From: Alistipes sp.
GTDB taxonomy: Bacteria; Bacteroidota; Bacteroidia; Bacteroidales; Rikenellaceae
DNA: 64,000 nt
Direction of reading: 5' to 3'
Assembly (NCBI GenBank): GCA_020026395.1
Contig: JAHHQM010000002.1
Location: 124,001 to 188,000, forward strand
Position 1 is the stretch's first letter. Every line of letters starts with the position of its first letter. Made by a program: the position numbers and the translations under genes. The notes under the pieces are model-generated. The model saw only the letters and a program-made list of their open reading frames with translations. It was not told the DNA's origin and made no database searches. Positions 19,984 through 29,400 of the stretch are shown here, piece by piece.

Positions 19984-20856
19984 ATGAAAAACTTTTTCTT
20001 TAAAGCAGTCCTCTTCCTGGCAATGCCTCTGATGGCTGCATCGTTTGTTTCGTGTGACGATGACGATGACAACGTAGCACCCCAGCCCCAATTCGAGTCG
20101 GAGCTGATCGGTACCTACAACCCCACCTTCATCAACTACAAACTCCCGATGGCCGAGGCCGCTCAGGATTACTACTTTATCGTAGAGCCCACCTGGAAAG
20201 AGGGTGTTGATCCCGCAACGCTGATGGTCGGCGGTTTCCTGCCCATGCCCCAGGTTCTGGGTATCATGCAGGGTATAGTATCGAACATCGTTAAGGGTGG
20301 TTTCGTAGAACTCGACCTGAAGGACAACGGTTCGTTCTCGGCAAAATACAAGGATCTGATCCTGCCCGAAAACGCCGATATGTCGGCCATTATGGGTGCG
20401 CTGATCGAGCCCAAGTTCGGTGATGTTGTGAAGGAGTTCCCCTCGTCGGAGACCGAGGCCGTTCTTTCCGCAACCGCTCTGGGTTACTACACCGAGGACA
20501 ACGCCGACAAGTTCTTCTTCACCATCAGCAAGGATTTCCTGAAGATGGTTGGTGAGAAGATGGAGCAGCCGACCGACCTGGTTGGTATGATCGAGACCTC
20601 CATCACGTCGTTCAAGCTGGACATCCAGTCGACCGAGAAGTACTTCGCCATTCCCTTGAAATACACGTTCGAGGCCAACGGTCTTCTGACCCTCTACGTA
20701 GATCTCGAGATGATGCAGTCGTACCTGCCGCTGATCAAGATGGCCGTTGCAAACGTACCCCCGGTAATGGGTATGATCAAACTGTCGGATACGATGGATC
20801 TGCTCTTCAACAACGTGAGCGAGTTCAAACTGAAACTCCTCCTGCAGAAGAAATAG
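19984..20856 (+). CDS. Surface-type lipoprotein of unknown function
   Basis: Type II signal peptide with lipobox cysteine Cys24 (FVSC), directly followed by five aspartates (25-29); an acidic run after the cysteine is the Bacteroidota lipoprotein export signal, so surface exposure is likely. The 290-residue body alternates beta-type segments (YKDLILPEN, SITSFKLDIQST, IPLKYTFEANGLLTLYVDLEMM). It resembles the DUF49xx-type Bacteroidota lipoproteins in style, but I cannot name the family. Codon use is as biased as nifJ, suggesting abundance. It has a consensus promoter with phased repeats upstream and its own terminator. Confidence 0.88.
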   Translation: MKNFFFKAVLFLAMPLMAASFVSCDDDDDNVAPQPQFESELIGTYNPTFINYKLPMAEAAQDYYFIVEPTWKEGVDPATLMVGGFLPMPQVLGIMQGIVSNIVKGGFVELDLKDNGSFSAKYKDLILPENADMSAIMGALIEPKFGDVVKEFPSSETEAVLSATALGYYTEDNADKFFFTISKDFLKMVGEKMEQPTDLVGMIETSITSFKLDIQSTEKYFAIPLKYTFEANGLLTLYVDLEMMQSYLPLIKMAVANVPPVMGMIKLSDTMDLLFNNVSEFKLKLLLQKK

Positions 20857-20885
20857 TAAACGCACACTATTCATAAATTTAAGGA

Positions 20886-20925
20886 ATGAAGCCATGCGAA
20901 ATACTCCGTATGGCTTCATTTTTGC
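20886..20925 (+). terminator. Terminator after 290-aa lipoprotein
   Basis: Perfect 10-bp stem (20886-20895 with 20910-20919), 14-nt loop, then a T-rich tail that also holds the next gene's -33 TTTG. Confidence 0.8.
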
Positions 20926-20951
20926 GTATGACGATTTAAATATTAATTTTG
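20921..20951 (+). promoter_or_regulatory. Promoter (TTTG-N19-TAATTTTG) for META lipoprotein
   Basis: -33 TTTG at 20921-20924 lies in the T tail of the preceding terminator; -7 TAATTTTG at 20944-20951. ATG follows 25 nt later. Confidence 0.75.
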
Positions 20952-20976
20952 CATTGTCATTTAAATACCGAAAACT

Positions 20977-21495
20977 ATGAAAAAGATTTTTATCTTCGCC
21001 ATGATGCTCTTTGCGATGGCATCGTGCAGCACTCAGGAGAATCTTACTTTGGAGGGTTACGTTTGGAAACTCACCAAGATGGAAGGCATTCCCGCCGAGG
21101 CCGTTCAGGCAAAACCCGATTTCTTCACGCTTCAGTTTGATGCGGATGAGACGATTGCATCGGGTCGTTCGAACTGCAACAATTTCTTCGGCGAATATAC
21201 GCTCAACGACAAAGGTCTGACGTTCGAGGAGCTGGCCGCAACCCGTAAGATGTGCCCCAACATGGAGCAGGAAGCCGCTTATATGGCTATGTTCTCGCTG
21301 GTGGACAACTACGAGATCAACGGCGACGAGCTGACCCTGACGGGTAAAGGCAAAACGCTGGCTACCTTCAAGATGCAGTCGAAGATGGAGCCCGCCGAGG
21401 AGGAGGTCGTAGAGGCCGCTGCTCAGGAGAGCGCCGACGGCGAGGTTGAAGCCGAAGTTGCCGTAGAGGAAGTTCCCGCTGCCGAGGAGAAATAA
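20977..21495 (+). CDS. META/HslJ-domain lipoprotein with acidic tail
   Basis: Lipoprotein of 172 residues with lipobox Cys17 (AMASC). Residues about 26-130 form a META (HslJ-like) domain: YVWKLTKMEG, ASGRSNCNNFFGEY and AATRKMCPNMEQE with the two conserved cysteines. HslJ-type proteins are linked to envelope stress in other bacteria, but no reaction is known. From about 138 the chain is a low-complexity Glu/Ala/Val tail, so strongly acidic that it should be disordered. Codon bias is high. Own promoter and terminator. Confidence 0.87.
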   Translation: MKKIFIFAMMLFAMASCSTQENLTLEGYVWKLTKMEGIPAEAVQAKPDFFTLQFDADETIASGRSNCNNFFGEYTLNDKGLTFEELAATRKMCPNMEQEAAYMAMFSLVDNYEINGDELTLTGKGKTLATFKMQSKMEPAEEEVVEAAAQESADGEVEAEVAVEEVPAAEEK

Positions 21496-21518
21496 TCCCG
21501 GATAGACCCGATTTCTTT

Positions 21519-21555
21519 AAATTCCCCTTGTCCCGACGGACGAGGGGAATTTTTA
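21519..21555 (+). terminator. META lipoprotein terminator; left edge of AT-rich island
   Basis: AAATTCCCC...GGGGAATTT stem extended by TGTCC/GGACG across a CGAC loop, then T4. Base composition drops sharply just after it. Confidence 0.85.
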
Positions 21556-21603
21556 TTTATCGTATTGAACGAAAACGGATTAAGTCTTTTTCGGGGTTTG
21601 GAG

Positions 21604-21674
21604 TTATGAACAATTTGGAAAAGTTATTAACATTTTACGCGAAAGTTATTAACACTCCATCAACACTATGAACA
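21604..21674 (+). repeat. Four 9-bp iterons at 20/22/20-bp spacing
   Basis: The motif [TC]TAT[TG]AACA occurs at 21604-21612, 21624-21632, 21646-21654 and 21666-21674. The middle two share 13 bp (AAAGTTATTAACA). The near-two-turn spacing puts all four on one face of the helix, ending 31 nt before the -33 element of the operon promoter. Likely binding sites for a regulator, plausibly the adjacent Xre protein. Confidence 0.6.
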
Positions 21675-21705
21675 CTCCCTGACACGAAAAACAATTAAAA
21701 TCAAT

Positions 21706-21737
21706 TTTGCCCTACCAAATAAAATTATGTAACTTTG
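21706..21737 (+). promoter_or_regulatory. Promoter (TTTG-N20-TAACTTTG) of the R-M operon
   Basis: -33 TTTG at 21706-21709 and -7 TAACTTTG at 21730-21737, a full host-type consensus, 23 nt before the regulator ATG. Confidence 0.75.
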
Positions 21738-21760
21738 CAATCATACAAAGTTCTTCTAAC

Positions 21761-21958
21761 ATGAATAGAATTAAATTTTATTTAGAAAAGAAAGGAATAA
21801 GTCAAACAGATTTAGCACATCGCTTAGGAAAAAGTTTTAATATGATTAATCTATATGCGACAAATAAAGTGCAACCTCCAATTCCTGTCTTATATCAAAT
21901 TGCCGAAATTCTAAAAATAGATGTAAGAGAATTATTAGTTTCTACAATTAACAAATAA
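21761..21958 (+). CDS. Xre-family HTH regulator of the R-M operon
   Basis: A 65-residue protein that is almost entirely a helix-turn-helix: KKGISQTDLAHRLGKS (helices 1-2), then the recognition region with a PIPVLYQIAEILKID end typical of Xre/Cro proteins. The frame is open 18 codons further upstream, but that would start before the promoter, so ATG 21761 is used. It lies 6 nt before the methyltransferase. In R-M systems such small regulators (controller-like) usually tune endonuclease against methyltransferase; that role is inferred from position and the iterons. Confidence 0.8.
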   Translation: MNRIKFYLEKKGISQTDLAHRLGKSFNMINLYATNKVQPPIPVLYQIAEILKIDVRELLVSTINK

Positions 21959-21964
21959 AGACCT

Positions 21965-22816
21965 ATGAAGCCAATAATAAAATATAGAGGCGGTAAATCT
22001 AAAGAAATTTCTCACTTCTTAAAACATATACCTAAGTTCTCGGGGCGATATATAGAACCTTTTTTTGGAGGAGGAGCACTATTCTTTTATTTAGAGCCTC
22101 ACAGAGGTATAATTAATGATATAAATACACGCCTAATATCATTTTACCGAGGAGTAGCCAATAACTTTGATTTATTACAAAAAGAATTATTACAAGTAGA
22201 AAATATATACTCAAAAAATCGTCAAGATTTTGATGCCCTAAAAAAATTAAGTCCTCAAAACAGAGTTGAAGATAAAAATGAAGCATTATACTATCAAATA
22301 AGAGATATGTATAACGGCCTCATTCCTCCGAAATATTCAGAAGCCTTTTTATATTATTTTATTAATAAAACGGCTTATTCAGGAATGATCCGTTTTAATG
22401 CAAAAGGGGAATTTAATGTTCCTTACGGCAGATATAAAAAGTTTGGCATTGACAAAGTAACCAAAGAACATTCTATATTATTAAGAAACACAGAGATAAG
22501 AAATGAAGACTATCAAAACATTTTTACCTCTGCTAAATCTGATGATTTTATTTTCTTAGACCCTCCCTATGATTGCGTTTTTTCTGATTATGGAAATATA
22601 GAATACAAGGAAGGATTTAACGAAGAAGCTCATAGATTACTTGCAAAAAATATAAAGAAATTGAATTGTAGAGTTTTAATGGTAATTGGAAGAACACCTC
22701 TCACAGAAGAACTATATGGAGATATGATTGTTGAAGAATATGCTAAAAGTTATGCTGTAAATATTCGAAACCGATTCCATTCCGAAGCATCCCATATTTT
22801 AATAACCAACTTTTAA
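21965..22816 (+). CDS. Dam-family DNA N6-adenine methyltransferase
   Basis: Methylates adenine in DNA using SAM; expected to protect host DNA from the adjacent endonuclease. The 283 residues show the class D12/Dam order: KYRGGKSK (6-13), SAM-binding EPFFGGGA (31-38), NDIN (51-54) and catalytic DPPYDC (199-204). Dam proteins recognise GATC, and AlwI-type enzymes recognise GGATC, so GATC methylation by one enzyme would cover both strands of the asymmetric site. Specificity is inferred from the partner, not read from the sequence. AT-rich codons like its neighbours. Confidence 0.9.
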   Translation: MKPIIKYRGGKSKEISHFLKHIPKFSGRYIEPFFGGGALFFYLEPHRGIINDINTRLISFYRGVANNFDLLQKELLQVENIYSKNRQDFDALKKLSPQNRVEDKNEALYYQIRDMYNGLIPPKYSEAFLYYFINKTAYSGMIRFNAKGEFNVPYGRYKKFGIDKVTKEHSILLRNTEIRNEDYQNIFTSAKSDDFIFLDPPYDCVFSDYGNIEYKEGFNEEAHRLLAKNIKKLNCRVLMVIGRTPLTEELYGDMIVEEYAKSYAVNIRNRFHSEASHILITNF

Positions 22817-22824
22817 GATTCATT

Positions 22825-24495
22825 ATGGCTCGTATAGATAGTAAAATTTTATTTATGATCACATCTCCACGAACACCTGAAAAGATGATTCCCGAGATTG
22901 ATCTTTTACAACATAATTTTCAGGGGAAAAAGTGGAATATAGATACCCAAAAAGAATTTATGAATGTTCTCCGCACAGAAGACTTCTTCTATGGTAAAGG
23001 AGAAAATGACCCTGCATTTTCAGCAAGAGACAGAATAAATCGTGCGCCTAAAGCATTAGGATTTATTCAACTATCTCCCTGTATAAAATTAACTGATGCG
23101 GGAGAAAAACTAATTAATTCAAGATATACAAATGAAATTTTTCTTCGCCAATTACTGAAATTTCAAATACCGTCACCATTTCATAAGCCAAGTGATAAAG
23201 CAGCCAAATTTTGGATAAAACCATATCTTGAAATATTCCGTTTAATAAACCATTTTGGCTCCTTAAAATTTGATGAATTATGGTTATTTGGAATGCAATT
23301 AATTGACTACAGAAAATTTGATCTCATTGTAAATAAGATAGATAAATTCAGAAAGGATAAAGTAAAGAACAGAGGCAACTATAAAAAATTTAGAGAAGAA
23401 TACTTATACTCTGAATTAAAGGAAATATATGCCGATGAAATTATCAACGGTAAAACTAATACAAGAGAAAGTTCCGACAATAGTATTACGAATTTCCTTA
23501 GAACCAAAGGACGCAATATGCGAGATTATGCAGATGCTTGTCTTAGATATATACGTGCCACAGGAATTGTGACAATAAGTCAAGGAAGAAGTATGTCTAT
23601 TTCAAAAGAAGCACATTCAGATGTAAATTATTTCTTAGAGCATATAGATAGAAATCCTTCTTTTATAGATGACGAACAACAGTACACAAAACTTCTATAC
23701 GACTCAACGACCCCAAGATTATTGACAGATAATAAAGATCTGTTAGTACAAAAAATAAAAGCAGAATTTAACATTGATGCGAACAAAAATAAAAGTGCAA
23801 CAGAATTAAAAGAATTCTTCATAGATAAAACCACCCAACGAAAAGAAAATATAATTTCACAACAAATAACAGAAATTAAAGATTACAAATTCTATGATGA
23901 TATTCAAAATATCTTTAGTAATTTAAAAGAGACGTATGATTCCTCCTTATTTTTAGAATGGAATACATGGCGTGCCATGACTATGATTGACGGAGGCAAC
24001 ATCAAAGGAAACCTTAAATTTGATGATTATGGAATGCCCCTATCAATAGCACAAGGAAATATGGCTGATATTGTTTGTGATTATGGTACATTTGATCTCA
24101 TTGTAGAGGTTACAACGGCTTCCGGTGCGAAACAATTTGAAATGGAAGGAGAATCTATAATGCGCCACCTTGGTAAACACAAAAAAAATGTTAATAAACA
24201 AACATATTGTTTTTTTATTGCTCCGCAAATTAATGAAAATTGTATAGCATATATTTGGACACTTTATAGAGCACCGATTCCTTTATACGGAGGGACTTGC
24301 TCTATTTTACCTATTTCCCTTAAAGTGTTTCAAAAAATGATAGAAGACTCATACAAAGCAACATATACTCCTAATGCCTCACAAATAGAAGCACTATGTA
24401 AAGAAGCTGAGAGACTTGCATTAAATTCAACAGACTCAAATAAATGGTATCTAAATCTAACAGATGTTGCTCTTAACTGGTTAGATATAAAATAA
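22825..24495 (+). CDS. AlwI-family type IIS restriction endonuclease
   Basis: A 556-residue enzyme starting 8 nt after the methyltransferase. The N-terminus SPRTPEKMIPEIDLL...FQGKKW matches the AlwI/MlyI/N.BstNBI family. The C-terminal catalytic domain holds LEWNTWRAMTMID, then ADIVCDYGTFDLIVEVT with Asp415 and Glu428 as likely metal ligands, and the GESIMRHLG and YCFFIAP segments. Family members bind GGATC or GAGTC-like sites and cut a few bases outside; some cut only one strand. No frameshift is seen. Recognition site here is not proven. Confidence 0.85.
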   Translation: MARIDSKILFMITSPRTPEKMIPEIDLLQHNFQGKKWNIDTQKEFMNVLRTEDFFYGKGENDPAFSARDRINRAPKALGFIQLSPCIKLTDAGEKLINSRYTNEIFLRQLLKFQIPSPFHKPSDKAAKFWIKPYLEIFRLINHFGSLKFDELWLFGMQLIDYRKFDLIVNKIDKFRKDKVKNRGNYKKFREEYLYSELKEIYADEIINGKTNTRESSDNSITNFLRTKGRNMRDYADACLRYIRATGIVTISQGRSMSISKEAHSDVNYFLEHIDRNPSFIDDEQQYTKLLYDSTTPRLLTDNKDLLVQKIKAEFNIDANKNKSATELKEFFIDKTTQRKENIISQQITEIKDYKFYDDIQNIFSNLKETYDSSLFLEWNTWRAMTMIDGGNIKGNLKFDDYGMPLSIAQGNMADIVCDYGTFDLIVEVTTASGAKQFEMEGESIMRHLGKHKKNVNKQTYCFFIAPQINENCIAYIWTLYRAPIPLYGGTCSILPISLKVFQKMIEDSYKATYTPNASQIEALCKEAERLALNSTDSNKWYLNLTDVALNWLDIK

Positions 24496-24540
24496 ATTCA
24501 ATAATAAATCTAGATATAAGAGCATTTTGTATATTAAATA

Positions 24541-24577
24541 AAAAAACATCGACACCCTTTAAAGAGTGTCGATGTTT
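24541..24577. terminator. Bidirectional terminator between R-M operon and M15 gene
   Basis: Near-perfect 36-bp palindrome (one mismatch) centred at about 24559-24560, with A/T ends. It closes the AT-rich island on the right. Confidence 0.9.
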
Positions 24578-24592
24578 TCTAATATATCTACT

Positions 24593-25288
24593 TTACAATT
24601 TCTTCTCGAAATGCTGGTAGTCCTTGAGCGAACGCCAAGCACCACCCCACTCGAATCCGTGTTTGATAAATTCGCGATAGCAGGCATCCTCCCGCGTGAT
24701 CTTCATCGGGAAGGATTTCGTGCGGTCGGCATAGGGACGCCCCTTTTCGGGATCGACCGACAGCGTACCGTTCTTGCGGCGAATCACGCAGGGATTATAC
24801 AACGGATTGACATCCACCGCCATTCCGTAGCTGTGATTCGACAATTTACCCGTATTGCGGATTTCGCGGTAGTTGAATGCCGAGGTGTTGTTCGCCTCCA
24901 TCGAGGGTTTGTCCAGCGCGTCGTATTCGTCGATCAACACCATCCGTTCGATGGGGTACTTCTCGTCGTACAGCGCACGGAAAATTTCCACCAGGTCTCG
25001 GGCAATTCGCCGATTGCAGATCAATTCGCCGTAGTGCACCTCTCCCGAAGGCGTATGGTGCAACACGCGCACATAGCGCAACTCCTCGCGACGAATCCGA
25101 CCGCCCCGCTTGAAGCTCCGCCCGTCGATTCGGGCAAACACCTCATCGGAGAGCTCCTCCGCCATAAAGTAGCGGTCGATGCCCGTTTCGGCGACTTTAG
25201 ACAGATCGACGCGCGTTCCCGCACGCCCCTGTGCCGCGGCAAAGCCACACACCATCAGCGCAAACGCCACACACAACCACCTGCGCAT
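24593..25288 (-). CDS. M15 family D-alanyl-D-alanine carboxypeptidase-like secreted protein
   Basis: Signal peptide at 1-20 (ends GFAAAQ) then a zinc peptidase domain of the M15_4/VanY group, which trims peptidoglycan peptides. The SNHSYGMAVDVNP motif supplies His152 and Asp159, and the third ligand His226 sits in DYQHFEKKL near the end. Length 231. The upstream frame is open to 25321 but would overlap tsaD; the start used lies 4 nt after the tsaD stop and gives a clean signal peptide. Confidence 0.88.
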   Translation of the reverse strand: MRRWLCVAFALMVCGFAAAQGRAGTRVDLSKVAETGIDRYFMAEELSDEVFARIDGRSFKRGGRIRREELRYVRVLHHTPSGEVHYGELICNRRIARDLVEIFRALYDEKYPIERMVLIDEYDALDKPSMEANNTSAFNYREIRNTGKLSNHSYGMAVDVNPLYNPCVIRRKNGTLSVDPEKGRPYADRTKSFPMKITREDACYREFIKHGFEWGGAWRSLKDYQHFEKKL

Positions 25289-25292
25289 CACA

Positions 25293-26321
25293 CTAATGCT
25301 GCATCTCCTCCATACGGGCAACGGGCGACACGTCGAGCGACGAGAACTCCCCGTTGCGGTAACGGAAGTAACCCGCCATGGCGATCATGGCGGCATTATC
25401 GGTCGTAAATTTGAATTCGGGAAGGAACACCCGCCAGCCGTATTTCTTTCCGGCCTCGATCAGGCCGTTTCTCAAGCCCGAGTTGGCCGACACGCCACCG
25501 CCCGTGGCGATGTCGCGGATGCCGAGATCCCTCGCCGCACGGCGCAGATTCTTGATCAGAATCTCGACGATCGTATGCTGCAACGAAGCGCACAAATCGG
25601 CCTTGTTCTTCTCGACAAAATCGGGATCCTCCTTCACGGCATCGCGCAACGTGTAGAGGAACGAGGTCTTCAGACCCGAGAACGAATAGTCGTATCCGTC
25701 CACATGGGGGTGGGCAAAATTAAACGCCTTGGGATTACCCTCCTGCGCCAATTTGTCGATCACGGGGCCGCCCGGATAAGGCAATCCCATCACCTTGGCA
25801 CACTTATCGAAGGCTTCACCTGCGGCATCGTCGATGGTCGTGCCGACAATCTCGAATTCGAGGGGCGACGACACCTTGACGATCTGCGTGTGTCCGCCGC
25901 TGACCAGAAGGCACAGGAACGGGAAATCGGGATGCGGCAGTTTGCGATCCGGCAGATCGATAAAATGCGACAGGATGTGTCCTTGAAGGTGGTTCACCTC
26001 GACCATCGGGATGTTGCCCGCAATGGCCAGTCCCTTGGTAAACGACACACCCACCAGAAGCGATCCGACCAGACCGGGACCACGCGTGAAGGCGATGGCG
26101 TCGATGTCGTCGAGCGTCTTACCGGCCTCTTTCAGTGCGGTATCCACCACGGGGATGATGTTCTGCTGGTGAGCACGCGATGCCAATTCGGGAATGACAC
26201 CGCCATATTTGATGTGCACGGCCTGCGATGCGATGCAGTTCGAAAGCAGAGTGTTGTTGTGCAGGACGGCAGCCGAAGTATCGTCACACGACGACTCGAT
26301 GCCTAAAATCGTAATGTCCAT
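25293..26321 (-). CDS. tsaD: tRNA N6-threonylcarbamoyladenosine synthase subunit TsaD
   Basis: Transfers threonylcarbamoyl to A37 of ANN-decoding tRNAs, in a complex with TsaB and TsaE (not in this window). ASKHA fold; 342 residues from MDITILGIESSCDD. Iron ligands His111 and His115 are in VNHLQGHILSH, and GGHTQI follows. An open extension to 26375 is rejected as it adds 18 residues with no family match. Followed at 4 nt by the M15 peptidase, probably in one transcript. Confidence 0.95.
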   Translation of the reverse strand: MDITILGIESSCDDTSAAVLHNNTLLSNCIASQAVHIKYGGVIPELASRAHQQNIIPVVDTALKEAGKTLDDIDAIAFTRGPGLVGSLLVGVSFTKGLAIAGNIPMVEVNHLQGHILSHFIDLPDRKLPHPDFPFLCLLVSGGHTQIVKVSSPLEFEIVGTTIDDAAGEAFDKCAKVMGLPYPGGPVIDKLAQEGNPKAFNFAHPHVDGYDYSFSGLKTSFLYTLRDAVKEDPDFVEKNKADLCASLQHTIVEILIKNLRRAARDLGIRDIATGGGVSANSGLRNGLIEAGKKYGWRVFLPEFKFTTDNAAMIAMAGYFRYRNGEFSSLDVSPVARMEEMQH

Positions 26322-26408
26322 ATTTTGAATATTGGTTATGCGCCCGGGGCTCGCCCCCGAAGCGACAAATTTCATGGTTAAAAATAGTGAAAATCCCCTA
26401 AAAAAATC

Positions 26409-26416
26409 TAACTTTG
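26409..26416 (+). promoter_or_regulatory. Promoter -7 element (TAACTTTG) for tamB
   Basis: Perfect TAnnTTTG, 20 nt before the ATG. An AAGGAG at 26425-26430 stands 6 nt before the ATG: one of the few true Shine-Dalgarno-like sites in the window, and it supports start 26437. Confidence 0.6.
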
Positions 26417-26436
26417 CAAGTTATAAGGAGACACTC

Positions 26437-29400
26437 ATGCGCAAAGGTATAAAAATATTACGAATCGCGTGCACGGCAACACTATTGTTATTCGTGGTGT
26501 TGCCCATATTGTTGTTTTTGCTGCTCCACATCGCCCCGATTCAGAACGCCGTGGTCGATCAGGCCGTGAAAATCGCAGCCGACCATCTGGGTACACGGGT
26601 GTCGATCGGCCGCATCGATGTGGGCATCTTCTGCAAGATGCGCGTAAGGGAATTCTATGTTGAAGATTTCCAGCAGGACACGCTCCTTTATGTCGATTAT
26701 CTGGACGGTTATCTGAACCCGTTCGGCCACGGACTTTCGTTCACGCGAGCCGAGATGCGCGGTGCCCGTCTGTATCTGAAGGAGACCCCCGAAGGCGTGA
26801 TGAACATCAAGCAGGTCATCGACAAACTCTCCAATCCGAACAAGAAGAAAAAGAATCCGTTCCGACTGACGATCAGCCGCGCCACGATCCGCGACATGCA
26901 CCTGAAGATCGAGCGTCTGAAGCACCGCAACCCCGAGTACGGCGTGGACTACGGCGATATGGACATCAGCCACATGCACGGTTTTATCAACGAATTCCAG
27001 ATGGTGGGCCCCGAAATTTCGACCGACATCGAGACCTTCAGCGCCCACGAACGCAGCGGATTCAACCTCGACCACCTGTCGGGTAAATTCTTCCTGGCGG
27101 GCGGACTGATCGACTTCCGCGATGCCGTGATGGCCACCGCCAACAGCTACATCTCGCTCCCGATGCTGCACCTCGAGGGCGGTTCGTGGCAGAAATACAG
27201 CGACTTCATACACAACGTCGAGTTGGAGGCCGAGGTCGAAAATTCGCTCGTGTCGTCCGACGATGTGGGCTATTTTGCGCCGCGTCTGCGCGACTGGGGC
27301 ATCCGGATCAGCGATCTGAAGGGGCACTTCAAGGGTACGGTCAATAAGTTCAACGTCGAACTCAACAACATCCGCCTCAACGACTCGACCCGTCTGACGG
27401 CCAAGGGTACCATCACGGGACTTCCCGACATCCGCGACACGCGTTTCAACCTCGACATCAACCGTCTTTCGACCACGATTCCCGCGGCAAACGTGCTGGC
27501 CGAGAGCATCACGCGCAAGCCGCTGCCCCAGAACCTCGTCCACATGCTCGAGAATGCGGGTACGGTCGATATACAGGGTCGCTTCAACGGTTCGTTCACC
27601 GAATTCAAGACCCGACTGGAACTTTCGTCGGCGATCGGCGGGCTGCAAGGCGACCTGACGATGAATCCCCAACCCGAAGGTCTGCACCAGATCAACGGTC
27701 AGGTGACGGCACTCGATGTGTCGCTGGGCGATCTGCTGCACAAGAAAAATCTGCTGGGAACGACCTCGTTCGAAGCTCGCATCGACGGTCAGGTGGGTAA
27801 AGATGCCCTCCTTGCCAACATCGACGCACGGGTTTCGCACCTCGAATTCAAACAATACCGCTACGACTCGCTCCAATTCAACGGCCGTGTCAAGAACCGC
27901 CAGTTCAACGGCATCATCACGGCACGCGACCGCAATTTCAATATGGATCTGATCGGCCTTCTGGACTACAACCGCGAAGTGCCCCGCTACGATTTCGTGA
28001 TGCACCTGCACCACGCCGACCTGCGTGCCGTAAACATCAACCGCCGCGATTCGCTGTCGCAGATTTCGAGTTCGATCACGGCACGGGGCAGCGGACGTTC
28101 GCTCGACGACATCAACGGACGCATCCTTCTGGCCAACACCACGTATCGCTACAACCAAAAGACGCTGACGGCCGACAGCGTTCTGATCCGCGGCCGCAAC
28201 TCCGACCACAACAAATACGTGGAGCTGGAATCCGACTTTGCCGATGCCACGTTCCGCAGCAAGGTCAGCTACAAGACGATTTTCGAGTACCTCAAGCGCA
28301 GCATACGCAAATATGCGCCCCTGCTCGACCGCCGTCCCGAGGATCTGCAACCCTACGCCTCCGCCGATTCGATTCCCAACGAAGACTCGATGCTCGATGT
28401 CGAAATCAAGGACATCGATCCCGTGGCCGATGCCATTGCACCGGGTCTGAAGGTTGCGCCCGAATCGTCATTGCGACTGAGGTTCAACCCTGCGATCAAC
28501 CGCCTGCAATTCAACGCCAAATCGAACTACATCGAGAACGACAAATTCACGATTCTGCGCATGAACATGCGTGCCTCGAACCGTGGCGATTCGTTGTCGG
28601 TATACAGCAGTTTCGAGGATCTTTTTGCGGGCAAGGCGCTGCACCTGCCGAACCTGACGATCAACGGCGGTGCGAAAAACGGCAACCTTCAGGTGCAGTC
28701 GAGCATGAACAACAAGGAGCGTAAGATTTCGGCTCGTTTCGGGGCTCGTGCATCGCTGATTCCCGCGTCGGACTCGATCCCCGCGGCCATCGACATCCAC
28801 CTGTTACCGACCCACTTCACGATGGACAAGATGTCGTGGCAGGTCTATGCCCACGGCATCCGCATCGATACGGCACGCACGCGTATCTCGAACCTCTACG
28901 TCATGAACCGCGATCAGGATTTGTGGCTCGACGGCATCATCTCGCGCCATCAGTCCGATTCGCTCGTCATGAAACTCCGCAACTTCGAACTTGCACCCTT
29001 CTCCGAGATCATCAACCTGATGGGTTATCACATCTCGGGTGAAACGAACGGACAGGCCGTCGTGAAGGGACTCCTGGGCGGTGGCGGCGGTCTTTCGGCC
29101 GACATCCGCGTGGACAGCATGAAGGTCAATGAGATGGAAGTGCCGCCCCTGCGTCTGAGTTCGCGTTGGGATTTCATGGAAAACCGTGCCAGCATGGTCG
29201 TGCAGAACCGCATCAACCGCGATACGCTCGTCCGCGGTACGTACCAGCCCGACCTGATGCGTTACTATGCCCGCGCCACCATCGATTCGCTCAACATGGG
29301 CGCCCTCGACCCGATCCTTTCGGGCGTGATCTCCTCGACGGAAGGTACCGCCAAGGTCGATCTCGAGCTGATGGGACAGCGCCGCGAGGCCGATCTTTCG

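Larger units (their letters stand above)
21556..24540 (+). mobile_element. AT-rich acquired island carrying a restriction-modification operon
   Basis: Everything between the META terminator and the hairpin at 24541 is strongly AT-rich with A/T-ending codons (AAA, GAA, ATA, TTA), unlike the GC-rich genes on both sides. It holds three co-oriented genes (regulator, methyltransferase, endonuclease). No integrase, transposase or clear target-site duplication is visible, so insertion by recombination between flanking intergenic sequences is assumed. Confidence 0.7.
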
